A stretch of DNA of 64,000 bases from the NCBI GenBank assembly GCA_024305745.1, contig JAHRBS010000003.1, positions 1,054,001 to 1,118,000 on the forward strand, written 5' to 3'. The stretch is from Polyporus tsugae (lineage: Eukaryota; Basidiomycota; Agaricomycetes; Polyporales; Polyporaceae). Shown in pieces: positions 1 to 12,800 of the stretch. The position numbers and the translations under genes were made by a program. Under the pieces are notes generated by a model, which did no database searches, was not told the DNA's origin, and was given only the letters and a program-made list of their open reading frames with translations. The stretch's first letter is position 1. The number at the start of each line of letters is the position of its first letter.

Positions 1-1952
1 TGCACTGTATGTCAGGTTCGTTTGTTTATTCTTCGCGCATCCGCCGTGTCAAGTTTTCCTTCTTGGGAATTATGCCACTTCGTGCCTCTCATCTTTGCTA
101 GATGTTGCTGCCTCATTGGACCGTAGTTGCCTTCTGATGTAACCCTCTCATCCGGCGACGTAATTCTCCGTTTTCCCATGAAGTATTCAATGTGGTCACT
201 GCACCGTACTCTTCCCTCGCGTCATCCTTGTTAATCTCAGTTGCATAGTGCCCTGAATCCTCCGTGCAGCTGCAGGATCGCATCCACTCGCCTTTCAGGC
301 ACTCTTCCTAAGAACAGGAATTGGCTTCAGGTTAAGATACCTTAACATACCCACGGGGCCCTGGGATGAAGCGTAGATCGTTTGACAAGCTTGAGATCCA
401 TGTCGCACGACACAAAGGTACGCAACGTGATGAATGCGATCTTGCGTCTGGTCATCCCACCATTTAAATTTGTTACGGGAACCCGGAAGCCCAACGTCAA
501 CTTCTTGGTGCATTACTCGGCGTGATGTGCGTTGTCCCCACCTCCCTTCCTATGTTCCAATTCACATTGATATTGGGGAATCTTGTGACGCTGATCATCC
601 AAACGCTGAGCCTAGCCATGATTGCATGAGCCACTCCAGGCAAGCTCTGCCGACAATTTGCAGTGCGTTTATTCCGCAGAACAGGACAGATTTCACGCGG
701 TCACGATCATACTATTTCGGCCAATTGGACACGGGGGTTCGGTACGTTAGGTGTCAACATGCTCCGCAGCAACCCGGGCACACTTGGACAATGGGACATG
801 CTACTTATGTAGTGTCGATGCTCTACACCCGGGTCGTGAGCGCGAATCGAATTGAAGTCCGTCCGTCGTCAGGAAAATAGCGTCCAGCACGTCCAGCAAG
901 CACGACACGTTCAACCAAGTCGTACATATCACCTGCCTTCTGCGGGAGACTCTTGGTCTCTCCTACAGCACAAGTCCGCCCGCCGCTGCGAGCCACGAAT
1001 CAATCGATCACGGTTCGGAGCTTGTCAGTTCCCGCTCTGTTGAACGCCATATGCATGCTCTCTGCCCCAAGGCTCCTCTTCTGTGGGGGCCTCAAACCAG
1101 ACCAAGACACAGTGTGCTAGGAACTGCCTGCCCGCTCCGGAGAGGCCCAGGCAACATGGAGGACTTGCTAGGGCTCGGGACCGAAGAGGGTACATGACAT
1201 CTTCGCATGGGCATCGTCGCGGTTCGCATCGATGATAAATGGTATTGGATGGGACCAACATCATTGGGAAAAGCCGGTGCGTGCTGCGTGATCCTAGTCC
1301 GGGGTGGTCGACGACCAGTATAATGATGTAAGTACTGTATATCACTCCACTTGCGCACGGAGACGGAGACTCGGAGAGTACATAAGTAGGATCGAGAGTC
1401 CTTGACAGTAGCAGCAAGTCGATCGCATGATGTCGCATGTAAGTATGTTAAGAAGTTCGACGGTTGTTCGGCAGCCTCATTCACATGATGCTGATCGTGA
1501 TATCTCACAGGACACTGGCAGGATGGGACATGTATACCGCCTTTAGTTCTATGATACTGCTTGGCAGTGGCAGTGCTATGCGTCGGCCACGGCGTTTGAT
1601 GGTTTTTGGTTACCAGGGGGATAAGCAGATCAACCTGATCCTGCCGTCCAGCGCTGAGCGCTGAGCGCAAATCCAAGAGACCGGGTTCGACACCAGAGTC
1701 GGACGGAGATAAGTACGTATAGCAGACTCGTCCCGTTCCAGCAGGTGCCCTTGCCCTGGCCACCCCGCATACTCACACGTACTTACACCACGGGGCGATG
1801 GCCATGTCACAGAAAGGTGATCGGAGGACATCGGGCGCATACGCTGGACCATATGAGATCCATATCATCGCCCACGTCAATCTCATGCATTCATCAGACG
1901 ATACGGAATCCACACCACTGGTCCATGTGTAGAAAATCTCCGTCACAACCTG
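1..1952. other. Gene-free region upstream of transposon
   Basis: I see no recognisable gene here. The longer open frames (for example 434-880 + and 1092-1763 -) have no family motif, overlap each other on opposite strands and show no splice-joined continuation. A short open segment ending at 615 (+) encodes two hydrophobic stretches but no start context or exon partners are evident. No tRNA or rRNA was recognised. Confidence 0.5.
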
Positions 1953-1954
1953 TA

Positions 1955-1979
1955 CAGTAGACACCCTCTTAACGCATAC
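1955..1979 (+). repeat. Left terminal inverted repeat of pogo copy 1
   Basis: These 25 bases are the exact reverse complement of 4480-4504. They start directly after the TA at 1953-1954. The match stops at 1980, where C faces a T on the other side. Confidence 0.95.
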
Positions 1980-2131
1980 CCCTCGGGAAGGGGTCCGTGG
2001 TATGTGTTATTAGGGGTCATGGGTTATGGGAGGCGTCGATATTAGGCGCCCACCAAGGGACGAGACTTCTGATTATAGGCGCCCACCATGTGGTGGAGTC
2101 GTTCGTACATAGGTGGTCTAACTAGACTAGT

Positions 2132-4267
2132 CTATCTAGTACGTGCAAAGAAGTCAGTGATTTCAGTAGGGACCATATCGCGCTGTATACCAATCCGAAT
2201 CTGTCGCGTAAACATTGCCAAGACACCCTCCAACTTGCGCGCAACTGGATCATCTGTCACATCGAGGAACCGGGTAAGGAGGCCGGCAGCCTCCAGGACT
2301 TCCGAGCGCGTCGGAGGCTCGACGACGGGTCCATCGTCTTCGGGCTCACCTGAGTCCTCGACCGCCCTTGCTTCCCGGACAGCCTCCAAGATCTCGGCGT
2401 CAGTGATGTCCAGGTCGATTGCCTCCTCCTCCGGGTTGAGGAGCCTCTCGATGCTCATCTTGTTGGATGCTTGAAGAGTGCCCCTTGCGCAGAGGCCGTC
2501 AAGCGCGTGCTCGACTTCCTTCTCGGCTTCGGCCACTGGATCAGCGGCGGGAGTGTCGTGAATGAGGGATGAGATGGGAACGCGTGGGGTGGCGATCGGG
2601 GGAGATTCAAGATCGGGCGGCAGGATCCCCGCCTTGCGCCAGCAGTGACGGATTGTCGTCGTATCCACCTCCCGCCAAGCCGCGTCGGCGAGTCGCATGG
2701 CCTGGAGTTGATCAATGTTGTAGATGTCGGCTGGGGGAACATTCGAGTCGTAACGGTTGATAGCGCGCTCGATGAACTTCGCGCGATAATGAGCCTTGAA
2801 GCAACGGATGATCCCTTGATCGTTTGGCTGGACATGTGACGTGAGGTTCGGCTCGAAATTCTCAACACGGATGGCGCGGAGGTCTGGTGGGGGAATGTGA
2901 CCACTAAAGTTGTCCTGAAGAAGTAGAATCGGCCTATGATTCTTCGCGACAAGTTCTTGATCCCAGTTCGACAACCATTCCTGGTACAGGTTTGCGGTCA
3001 TCCAAGCCTTCGCGTTGTTACGATAGCGAAAACCCAGTTGCTCGCCCGTCTTGCCGACAAAGCATCGGGGCTTCTTCGACTTGCCGATGACGAAGGCTGG
3101 TCGCCTCTCGCTGCCGTCTGCGTTCACCGTGAATGCGTATGTAAGGCGAGTCTTCTTCCCTTTCATGCCCGCGCCCGGCTTGTCAGCGAGTCCACGATCG
3201 GGGGGCATCCTGCCGCCGTCGACTAAACTTAGCGCAAAAATATGCAATGAATTAATTGCGCACTCACTGATAGAACAGGCCGGTTTCATCCATATTGAAG
3301 ATATCTCGGGCCTGGTAGCCACCATCCCTGATGAGATTCTGGATTCGGAGGCGCTCCGCTTCCACAGTTGCCATGTTCGCTGAGGCTGCCTCACTGTGGC
3401 GTCTGATATCCCTCAATCCATGACGCTTCTTGAACCGGTCCAGCCAGCCGTTGCTCAACTCGAGCTGGTCATCTGCGGGGACCCCCACGTGGACCGCGAA
3501 CTGTCTCCATTTCTGGCGAAGCACCTCGCCGGTAAGCAGAATGCCCTTCGACATCGCGGTCGACACCCAAAGATCCATTGCATCCGAAATCTCTGGATGC
3601 TGTGTCTGCCTAAGCCTCTTCGCCGACCTGTCTCCAGCTCGAGTGCTGTCAGCGAGCCGCTCCCGCCACATCGCCTCCTCCTTCAGCCATTTCGAGATCA
3701 GAGGCTGCTTGATATCCCTCTTCCATTTCTTCGCGAAGTGCGCCGCAGTGCGAGTCTGGTTCTTCCCATTGGCGTAGTGCCAGTCGAGGGCCTCGACCCG
3801 TTCCTCGTTCGTCGAATTGTCCCTTTTCTTCTTCTCCGCTGTCTCGGAGCCCTCCTTCTTCTTCGACTGGCCTTTTGTCGTCTTGAGATTCTCGGGACCT
3901 TTTGTAAAAGCGAGAAATCAATCACTGCAGCGCTCACACTGATGTGCCACGTACGCTTCCTTTTGCCGCTGACAGACTTCTCTTCGGACTCCTCCTTTAA
4001 CGCCATCTCGCGGAGTCGGGTGACTGCTGCTTGTTGCTGCTCCGGGAGCGCATCGATTGCCTTCTCGAAGTCGGAAGCCTTCTCGAGCACATCCACAGCG
4101 ACATGTTCATCGACGAGGTTCCCTTCCTCATCCAGCCATCGCTCGTCTTCGGAGGTGATCGATTTGTTCTCGGCGCGACGAGCAAGGAGTTGAGATTTTC
4201 GCAATGCAAAAGTGGCTTCTAGGACCTTAAGCCCTCTTTTGAGGATTTCGATCGCTTTCGGGGCCAT
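2132..4267 (-). CDS. Pogo/Tigger transposase (DDE superfamily, CENP-B-like DNA binding)
   Basis: The protein binds the element's ends and catalyses cut-and-paste transposition in the nucleus. I join three exons, 4267-3955, 3898-3268 and 3227-2132, with introns of 56 and 40 nt, giving 679 residues. A lysine-rich N-terminus is followed by a helix-turn-helix region (about 135-175, ERVEALDWHYANGK through PLISKWL) and a CENP-B-type second DNA-binding part containing WLDRFKKRHGL. The catalytic core has FNMDETGLFY (D308), PPDRGLADK, LLLQDNFSGH (D420) and QPNDQGIIRCFK (D451), a DD30D arrangement. Joining at ca/t restores the usual order of DETGLFY followed by MPPDRGLA, which supports the second intron. 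An acidic tail follows. I chose the ATG at 4267; an in-frame ATG at 4297 is possible. No internal stop was seen in the spliced frame, so it appears functional. Confidence 0.93.
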
Positions 4268-4387
4268 AGGGAGGAGCGACAGGGGATTAAGGAACAATTT
4301 TATTCAACCGCAGCACCGTATGTGCCCAACAATTGAAATTACATAACGTCCAGGTATGCCTTTATCCCGGCCCGAAGGGGTATGCGT

Positions 4388-4488
4388 ATGCGTTATCAGG
4401 GGATTATGCGTTTTCCCCCCTTCCCCAAGTCGGGAAAGGCCTCGAGCCATGCGTTATAAGGGGTTATGCGTTATGAGAAGTATGCGTT
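4388..4488 (+). repeat. Subterminal ATGCGTT repeats, right end of pogo copy 1
   Basis: The heptamer ATGCGTT occurs five times, at 4388, 4406, 4449, 4466 and 4482; the last lies in the terminal repeat. Several copies sit in a longer unit of the form GCGTTAT-AGGGG-TTATGCGTT. Such subterminal arrays are often transposase binding sites; that role is inferred. The left end instead has two direct copies of TAGGCGCCCACCA near 2042 and 2076. Confidence 0.7.
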
Positions 4489-4504
4489 AAGAGGGTGTCT
4501 ACTG
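4480..4504 (-). repeat. Right terminal inverted repeat of pogo copy 1
   Basis: Exact reverse complement of 1955-1979, ending GTGTCTACTG directly before the TA at 4505-4506. Confidence 0.95.
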
Positions 4505-4506
4505 TA

Positions 4507-6173
4507 TCCTGTGCCAGCCAGTGCCGGGATAGTCGGCGAGTATCGATCCGGTATGGCGCTCATCCAGATACCATATCTCGGGACATATCAAGGTGATATT
4601 TGCCCCAGCCATGTCGCCGTGATATCTCGGGTCACTCGGTGGTGTACTTATGATTATCCCATGGTTAGGTACCACTGCCAGTACATTAATTTACATACTA
4701 CTGACTTCGTTCCTTCCGCCGCGGTGTCGGTGAGCCCGGGGAGAGTGTGTCATCATTTGAAATGATGGGCAAATGCCATGTGGAGAGGATGCGTTATTGT
4801 GTAGTCGAGTTGGACACGGTGGATAATATAATGCGAGTACTGATGCTCCCATAGTCAACGAAGAAGAGCTTGAGCAATTTCAATGAGGAGACGATGCTGA
4901 GAACTTACTGCGCGTGTTTGCCAGTGGAGGCTCGCCTTACGTAACACAGTTGCCCCACTGCCAGGTCCGCATCATCACCCCGGTCCTTGCTTGCGCAATC
5001 TCTCGCGTATTACTGGCCACTCCGCCCCCTGCCCCCAACTCCGGCCGCCATGGTCCTGAGGCTGTATCCGTCGAGAAGGGTTCATTTATTTCTCTCACAG
5101 GTTCATGTTCAGGCTGATCCACACCGAGCTCTACATTTGTGGTTAAACAGATACACTTGAAAGATAGCGACATTCGATGGTATCAACGTCACGAACATGT
5201 AAGAATATTCCTGCTGTGCCGCAATACTACCGTCTCCGATCCATCTGAATTGGTTACCATTGGTTATTTGTTGCAGATCTCTCTCGTCGTCTCGTCCTTA
5301 CGCGACTGTGCATGCATACACGAATTTCCAGAGATCTGTGCAGCCCGTCGCACAGTGCACTGACTCCGAGCCTCTGAGCATAGGAGCCGCGGCGGCGGCG
5401 TATACAGCGCCGAATGCTGTCAGCAAGGATAATCTGCGCTCCGCTCAAACGTGGTGTGCACTCAGCGCGAACAGGCTGAGGTTGCTTTTGCCCCAATCAG
5501 ATCCGAATCACCGGTCTGCGGATACCCCAACAACATGTCATGACTTCTAGATCTTAACTTAGCTTCTGCAGGTTGGTCTAGTCTCATGCTAAGACCATCT
5601 ACGCGTCAGCGTGGACGTTCGGGAGAGCGCGTTTGTGTCGAGCCTACAGGTTGGTCATGATTTCAGATTTAAGTATTCTGGGTGGTCTCGCTTACGCTGT
5701 GGGAGATAATAATAACTCTGACCGAATCCGTTAGTTTAGGATTATCAATGCAATCACTCTTCAACTTCAAGGAAGAACCGACGTTTCCTGCACGTGGGAG
5801 CACCTCGTGCTACCACAACCGTCAGTTGCGATCAGGATGTCTTACTGCCATGAGGACCATATGCTCCTCCACCTGCTTCCTTTGCAACTGCCACCATGTC
5901 CACACCTTCTGTTCCTATCAGTGTCTCACCCGACCGCACAACGATGGTGCGTGTTCTCTGTGTTCAACAGTCAATTATTTATGTTGACCGAACACGTCAC
6001 TAGGGGTCACTGGCACGACTTTCGTGCTGTATAAAACAGACGGGCGTGGGTTGTCGAGTAGCTTCAGAAGACAGTCCCCGTCCATCGTCGGCCTCGCACA
6101 CTTCGTGTCCTGCGTCCTGCAGATCTCGTTCTGCACCCTCCTCTCCTTAAACTCTACCATTCCTTTCTGAACG
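4507..6173. other. Intergenic region between transposon and lipase
   Basis: No convincing coding exon was found on either strand. The last 150 bases form the lipase promoter, with a TATA box at 6030. Confidence 0.5.
6030..6036 (+). promoter_or_regulatory. TATA box of the lipase gene
   Basis: TATAAAA lies about 140 bp upstream of the lipase ATG, in the right orientation for an RNA polymerase II core promoter. It precedes a pyrimidine-rich stretch that could hold the transcription start. Confidence 0.6.
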
Positions 6174-7323
6174 ATGGCTCCTCTCCGTTCCTGGTTGCGC
6201 GCCACCACTGTGGTGCTCACCGCCGGTGCGGCCTTGGCTGCACCCGCTTCGCACATGAAACGGGCCTCGATTACACAGGTTTCGGCGTCGCAGATGGACT
6301 CGTACACCCCGATATCGTACTACGCGAGCGCGGGTTACTGCACGCCTAGTTCCACACTCGCCTGGAGTTGCACGAACTGTCAGAAGAACCCGTCGTTCCA
6401 ACCCATCGCTTCGGGCGGTGATGGCGCCACCGTTCAGTACTGTGAGTATTCTGGGATTCTAAGGCAGAATAGAAGGTGCTGACGTATCGTGTGAAGGGTT
6501 CGTGGGATATGATCCTAGCCTAAAGAGCGTCGTCGTCTCGATCCAGGGAACGAAGCCCTCCGCGATGTAGGCAATATGTTGCGCGCACAAACATGCCTGT
6601 ATACTGATGACAGTTTTCTAGCATCCCTCTTATCACGGACAGTGATATCGAACTCATAACCTTGGACTCAACTCTGTTCCCTGGGCTCGACTCCTCTATC
6701 CAGGCCCACAAAGGCTTCGCCGACGCGCACTCGAGGTAATGACCACCTTATCAACACTGATCCCTCTACGGGCGAGAAGTATTGATCACCGCCATAGGTC
6801 GGCAGCTGACGTTCTCGTGGCCGTGCAGCAAGCACTCAGCACATACAGTACCTCTAAGGTTCTTCTGACGGGCCACTCGATGGGTATGTGTTTCTTGTCG
6901 CTCGAGGCCGTTATGGAAGACTCCGATGAATAGGAATTCCTTTGCACAGGTGCCGCGATATCGCTTCTGCACTCGGTCTACATCCCGCTCCAAATCCCGA
7001 CTGCGCAGGTCACCTACGTCGGCTACGGCCTCCCCCGTGTGGGGAACCAAGCGTTTGCAGACTACGTCGACGCGCACCACTCTATCGTGTCCGTCACCCA
7101 CATCAACAACAAGGAGGACCCGGTCCCCATCTTGCCGGGGCGCTTCCTCGGCTTCCACCACCCGTCTGGCGAGATCCACATCCAGGACTCGGGCGAGTGG
7201 ATGGCGTGCCCTGGCCAGGACAACACGAACTCGCAGTGCTCTGTTGGGGATGTGAAGAGCTTACTCTCTGGCCACGTGAGCAATCACGACGGGCCATTCA
7301 ACGGCGTCGAGATGAAATGCTAA
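6174..7323 (+). CDS. Secreted class 3 lipase (alpha/beta hydrolase)
   Basis: It probably hydrolyses acylglycerols or related esters outside the cell. Five exons (6174-6441, 6497-6566, 6622-6735, 6798-6883, 6950-7323) join without frame conflict to 303 residues. The N-terminus is a signal peptide with a hydrophobic core (TTVVLTAGAALAAPA). The order is typical of the Lipase_3 family: WFVGYDPSLKSVVVSIQGT, then AHKGFADAHS, then the nucleophile elbow GHSMGG (catalytic Ser), then YGLPRVGNQAFADYV, and NNKEDPVPILP with the likely catalytic Asp. The likely catalytic His is in SNHDGPFNG near the C-terminus. HPSGEIHI is the usual segment between them. A TATA box lies upstream. The gene converges with the tRNA methyltransferase downstream. 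The substrate cannot be told from sequence; feruloyl-esterase-like activity is possible in this fold. Confidence 0.93.
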
Positions 7324-7971
7324 GCTCTCAGCGGTTTCGGACTGGAAGACGCCCCAGATTGTTGCCTTTGGACACGGTCGGGACGGCGGAGGGGATATAG
7401 TATTTATACGATCTTATTTCGTGCAGAATTCATTCGTTACCCCATCGTGGACTGAGACGCACGTTGGCATACAAGGCTCAACTATGTACAGCGCCTCGAA
7501 CCGCCCATGGCAACGTCAAGACCCTCACTTGTTTCGCACTTGTCTCCCGTAGGCCGACGTTTGATATGTCATTTCTGCGAGGTGGGAGGCCGGTCATAGT
7601 CCCTGCGCCGTCTCTTCGGGATAGTTCTCGGTGTTCTGCAGTCTCGACTACTAAGACCGGCCGAGTGTCACAGTACGTTGTACCAATACGCGTACGCCGA
7701 TTTGTATGCTCGGAGCCTGGAGTGTCATTAGAAACTATTGCCTTGTACCCGCGATGACCGAAACTCCACAGCGCTAACGCTCTGCCCACTGTGGTATTCT
7801 AAGTATGTTCATGGCATTCTCCTCCAGCCAAGATCGTCCAAGATTGTTTAAAGGCATGATCATGTGGATGGCGGGTCCTACCCTGCACCGTGACTACCAC
7901 AGCGAAGGGCCGAAGGCCGGCAGCGGGATGGTGACACATCCCCTGCATTCGCTTCCCCCCAAATAATAGAA
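7324..7971. other. Convergent 3' intergenic region
   Basis: This is the space between the 3' ends of the lipase (+) and the tRNA methyltransferase (-). Small open frames such as 7478-7789 (-) have no recognisable motif. Confidence 0.5.
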
Positions 7972-9638
7972 CTAAAGCTTCTTGAATTTCCCCTGCATCC
8001 ACACCCTATACATCTTGAGCTGCCGCTTCCTATTAACGATCAAGCGACGATCGACCCCAAGCTGCTCTATTGAGAACAACGGACGCCCGCCCTGTCCTTC
8101 GGAACGTTGCGTGAGGATTGGATGTATGGGACCTGTCATTAGCGTTGACCGCTGTGCCGCCTCCGTCGACAGCGGCGACAGTGAGGCCTCAATTTCGGCG
8201 AGAAGGGGGGCTGACTGCGCCTCGTTGGAGAGATCGAGGGGAGAAAGGGGTGTCGACGATTGTTGAGGTTCGGAATCGCCGTTCTCGTCCGTCTCTTCAA
8301 CGACGCGTATCGCTGTCTCCGTTTTGGAAGCCGCCGGCGCCGGGGCACCTGTGAACAGCAGGGCCAGCTCGTCTAACGCAATATTCAGTTAGGCTGTAGG
8401 GAGATAGGGGGGCTCGTCCGACCTAGCTGGAAGAAGTACACTCGGGTCTTGTCTCCTCGAATGTAGAAGTTCTCGTCCAGAAGGCGTCCACCCTTGAATC
8501 GTAGCTGCGTGAGATCATACCGGCCGTAATCTCGGATCAGGACCCTCCCTCCGGGTTTCAACATCTGGGACGGTGTTGTTAGCAGCGTCCTTCATACAGG
8601 TGAAATGCGATGGATGTCCCACCTTATGCACATTTGAGACTGCGTTGGTCCATTCGCTGGGATGCAGCGCGCTCAATACAAAGATGAGCAAAATGACATC
8701 CACGCTCTCAGGTTCTACATGGGGCGGAAGCGTAGTCGAGGTCAGGTCCCACACCGCAGCCTGAATGCTCCCCACTGGGGGGGTTGTATATAAGGGGTTG
8801 CTCTGTCAAAAGGCGTCGGGTGTTGACTACAGCTGCGATCGACAAATACCGCACCTGGACAAGCTTCACGGCGTGGTTTGAGTAGTCGTAAGCTCGCAAA
8901 TTAAGGTGTGGGTTCTGGTTGGCGGCCAACAGGGGAAACACCGCATTGCCGGCACCTAGAGAATGAATATTGGGTGCTATCCCTCGAGATCACCAAGTCA
9001 CAGAGACATACCACAGCCAATTTCAGCAATAGTCAGTGGTCCTGCCTAGGATGCATCAATGTCTATTTGAGGTACCGACAGAAGGGGATGAGTACGTCTG
9101 GCTGTGCAGCTTCTCTTAGCTCTGGAAATTCGAGATGTAGCCTGTGGTCGCACATCGAGAGTGAGCATTGTGAGGCTTCCTCGAGGCAAAGTCGAATGGA
9201 GCACACCATTTTCTGTTTCGGAAGAAATTGCTGGCGTTCGCCTTGTAGAAGTTATCCCTGTTCCCGGTGAGTCATACTGTGCATCCTCCTTGCATTGCTT
9301 CGGCCTTACCAATGTTTGGCGGGCTTCTCGTTGTATATTGCTTTGTCGCTCTCGGGGACTGGGGCACGTTTTTGCTTGGCGATCGCCGCTGAGATGACTT
9401 CGTCCTGGTCATCAGGCGGAGGAACGTGATCCCACGCGTTTTGACTCCAAACGTCCACCTCATCTGTGAGAAACCTTGGGGCAAGCCATCAGCTGTGTCG
9501 CAAGGGCCACATACGACGTGTTGCAGACCTGGAGCCAAACGGCGGCTTTTCGGCGGTCACGTCGTGGACAGACGACGCGGTCTTCGGGATCCTGTCTGAC
9601 TGCTCGGAGTCCATCGATTGTCTACGACGGTGGTTCAT
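7972..9638 (-). CDS. TRM140: tRNA N3-methylcytidine (position 32) methyltransferase, Trm140/METTL2 family
   Basis: It uses S-adenosylmethionine to methylate C32 in the anticodon loop of Thr and/or Ser tRNAs. The start ATG is at 9638 ([12 protein letters not shown]); a second ATG follows eight residues later. Exons join to give [16 protein letters not shown], then [37 protein letters not shown] and [11 protein letters not shown]. The SAM-binding motif I is [18 protein letters not shown]. It is followed by [66 protein letters not shown] and the C-terminal [19 protein letters not shown]. This order is diagnostic of the METTL2/METTL8/Trm140 family. At least seven short introns interrupt it. A low-complexity insert rich in Glu, Ser and Pro separates VYFF from the last block. 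No N-terminal actin-binding extension as in yeast Abp140 is visible. Confidence 0.93.
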
Positions 9639-9884
9639 GAGACTCGTGTTCTGAAAATACCTGCGGACTCACTATCTATTTCGAGAACATATGCGGAATC
9701 TAGACGATAACGTTGAGAGCGGTACACAAAGCGGGAAGCGAGGGTGGGCACACTGCCAGAAAAGGCAGGCGGGGCCGGCGATTGCTGCCGCGCAGCTCTC
9801 GACCCGACCGCCAACTCGTCCACTCTCTGCACTCCCATGCTGCTCTGACAGCCCCCCACGACGACGTCTCGTAACACTCTCAGC

Positions 9885-12800
9885 ATGTCTTCCGTTGCTG
9901 CCATGCAGGCGCCCACACCTGTCGACGAGGATCTCGCCCAACTCTACCACCAAGTCCTGGCTGGCTTCGCGGAAGAATCGCCTTCTGGCGAACAGTCTGG
10001 GCACCCCTCTATGTCCCCCACCACAGATCGTGAACTCGAGTCTTTCTACGGGCAGTATCATGATGGCGAAGGGACTCCAACTGCGAACAGACTGCAGCCA
10101 TCGGCGCGGTCGGCGACCAATTGTGCGTCTTTCCGTTGCAGTGCACACTTGGTCTGATCTGAACTCTCCAACAAGCTTCCCACTACGGCCTTCCTCCCTC
10201 ACCCCGACCACCACCACCTCTAGTCAGCTCTCCTCCCCCTAAGAGCTCATTAAACAGTCCCCAGTCTCCCTCTCAACGGGCCCCAAGACCCCTACCTCGC
10301 ATCCCTGGCTCTATGTCCGCTGCGCCTGTACCGCCCCCTCCTCCACCTCCACCGCCCATCATCTATGGAGCCATGCCGGAACCACATCCATATCAGGGAG
10401 AGGATGGTCGTTTGACCAACAACATTGATGCGTACGTGTTCTTTTCCTCCCTCGCACAGGTAAGTCGAGTACTCATTCACGTTTGTGAAGAGGGCGGCGG
10501 CTTCCTCAAGCCCCGGGATACAATGGATCTGCGAATATGTCTCCCAACGGGTATACCTCCCCATCGAGCGGATACGGCGGGCCAGTTAATCCACCTGCCC
10601 ACTCGGCTATGCTTGGGCGGTTGCCGTCGCTGAATGGCGCGTACGATCCTCGCCCAGGTTCTGCTGGTACACGCCCTGGGTCCTCTGAAAGCGCGTCGAG
10701 GGCGCCGTACGTGATGCCTATGCCCGAGACATCCGATTCCTATGGCTGGCGCCAGAACGACCCTCGTCGCCCTCCACCCGGCGCGCAGCCCCCAAAGATG
10801 CCCGGATACAGCGGTCTATACGAAGACGAGCGACCTCCGAGCTCTCCTTCGACTCTAGATATGCAAGATGCGTACCAGGACTATCGCCCATACTCGCAAC
10901 AATCGTCATCTTCGCTTTCAGCAGCACCTTCACTTACTCACAGTCAAAGCTGTACGTACGTTTGCATCTCATGTGATGTTACAGCTGATTTCTGTGCTTT
11001 AGACACCCAGGGCATGACTGGCCTCGGGCGGTCTACTTCCGCAAATTCTGCAGGGTCGTCCGCCTATCCGAATGGTCTGGACCGGAACTCATCATATGCC
11101 ACCAACACCACACGCACGACGATGTCTTCGAACTACACCGACGGCGATACAGCCATCCGACCGAGTTCTTCCTTGGCCACTACCGTCGATCGCGGCAACT
11201 CCACAGGTTCCTACGTTTCCAAGGGTTCCGATGGTGACTGGTCTACCTCAGGGCCTCCCTCTATCGCTCTGACATTCCAAGGAGCGTCATCCCAGCAAGG
11301 TTACTTCTCGGCACAGGATATGTATCGAGCACCATCACTTCAAGGGCCTGTTGCGTCCTCATCTACGTGGCGGGACCCCGATTTAGTGCGTACTGTTCAA
11401 GATCTCAAGCGTCCATTGGAGTTACATGACAACTACGCGGACAATGAGGACGACTTTTACGAGGAAGACCCTTCGGAGGACGGTGATGACCGTTTCTTCA
11501 ACCCCGCGCTTCTGAGCCATATCGCCGTTCGGCTCCGTGATAAGGTTCCTCGGGGAACTCACGTTAAGGGTAGCATCCCCTATCCGCGCGCTTTCACCGG
11601 AAAAGATACTGTGGTACGTCCATAAGTCGCACAGTATGAACCATGCCCTCACCCGTCTTTTTTAGTCGACGATCCAGTCACAAATTCAACGGGAGCTTCT
11701 TGTGACACATGGCATCTCGACAAACGACCGTCGAGCGGCACTGCAAGTCGCCCGTAGCCTGCAAAGCCAGCTGTTCTTCTACGAGGTTGAATGGGTGGAT
11801 AGGCCGCTTCAGGATGGCGTGGAGGATGTTTACATGTTCTGGGACGACCAAGAGGGCGCTTCAGACGCTCGAATGGAGCGGGAGGAGCTGCCTACTGCTG
11901 TGATTACGCTGCTTACGAGGTGTTACGCATCATCCTGCGATGAGGACAACCCGTGCTACTCGTACACATGTCCACGACGAGTACGTGGTACGACTGCCCC
12001 TGTGTGTGCCTGCTGACGTTAGTTGTAGAGGGGCACTTTGCCGCTTGTGACGCCCACGGAGAAGGAAGACGAGGAAGATAGGGTATGATCTACCCTTGTT
12101 GTTGCGACGGACTTGGAGTCTGACGTCTTGCACAGGATGAGTGGACGAGGACTGTACCTGAGGAGATCTTGGCGACCATTCCGGACAGCGAGGTCAACCG
12201 CCAGAAGTACGCTCTTACCTATGCTTCGTACTTTCGGTTCTGACGATCATGTTCAGCATCATTCACAAGCTCATTCACAAGGAGAAGCAGTACTTGCGCG
12301 ATCTAGACACCATTGAAACCGTATGTGCTTGCCATGTTTTGCTCGCCCCCGGGATACTCAACTTCGCGCATAGCTCTTCATCCGCCCGCTGCGGAACGCC
12401 AACCCGCCGGTCATCCGACCAAGCGAAATTGACGAATTCATCGACGAGGTCTTCGGCAACGTGCTCGACCTTCGCGAATGTAACCGTCACTTGCTCGAGA
12501 TCGTCTTCGTGCGGCAGCGTGAGCAAGCACCGGTTATCCAGGGTATTGGCGACATATTCCTCGAAGCTGCTACGGAGTTCCGGCTAGCATACCCTAGCTA
12601 TGTCGGAAACTTGCCTGTTGCGGAGAAGCGCATGAAGGACGAGCTGGAGAAGAATGCCGAGTTCAAGCGCTTCGTGGAGGTTTGTCATATTGTAACGCGT
12701 TGCATTCTCGGTCTTACCGTTTTGTTCGTTTCACAGCAAGCTTCACGACACCCGGACGCCCACCGACTGGACCTGAAACATTTCCTCAGCCGGCCATCAG

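Larger units (their letters stand above)
1955..4504 (-). mobile_element. Pogo/Tigger-type DNA transposon, complete copy 1
   Basis: A 2,550 bp element is bounded by perfect 25 bp terminal inverted repeats beginning CAGTAGACACCCTCTT. It is flanked by TA dinucleotides at 1953-1954 and 4505-4506, the target duplication of the Tc1/mariner/pogo superfamily. It carries one spliced transposase gene on the minus strand. Both ends and the catalytic residues are intact, so the copy may be autonomous. A second copy with the same left end and the same reading frames lies at 62062 onward, which implies recent movement. Confidence 0.95.

Noticed and set aside
482..615. Hydrophobic open segment resembling two membrane spans
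   Set aside because: Only about 50 residues between stops, no start context, no joined exons.
434..880. 148-residue open frame (+)
   Set aside because: No motif, biased composition of His, Ser and Arg typical of random translation, and no exon partners.
1660..1720. tRNA-like GGGTTCGA sequence
   Set aside because: No matching anticodon arm or acceptor stem could be paired around it.
1092..1763. 223-residue open frame (-)
   Set aside because: No motif and several other frames open over the same bases; nothing supports coding.
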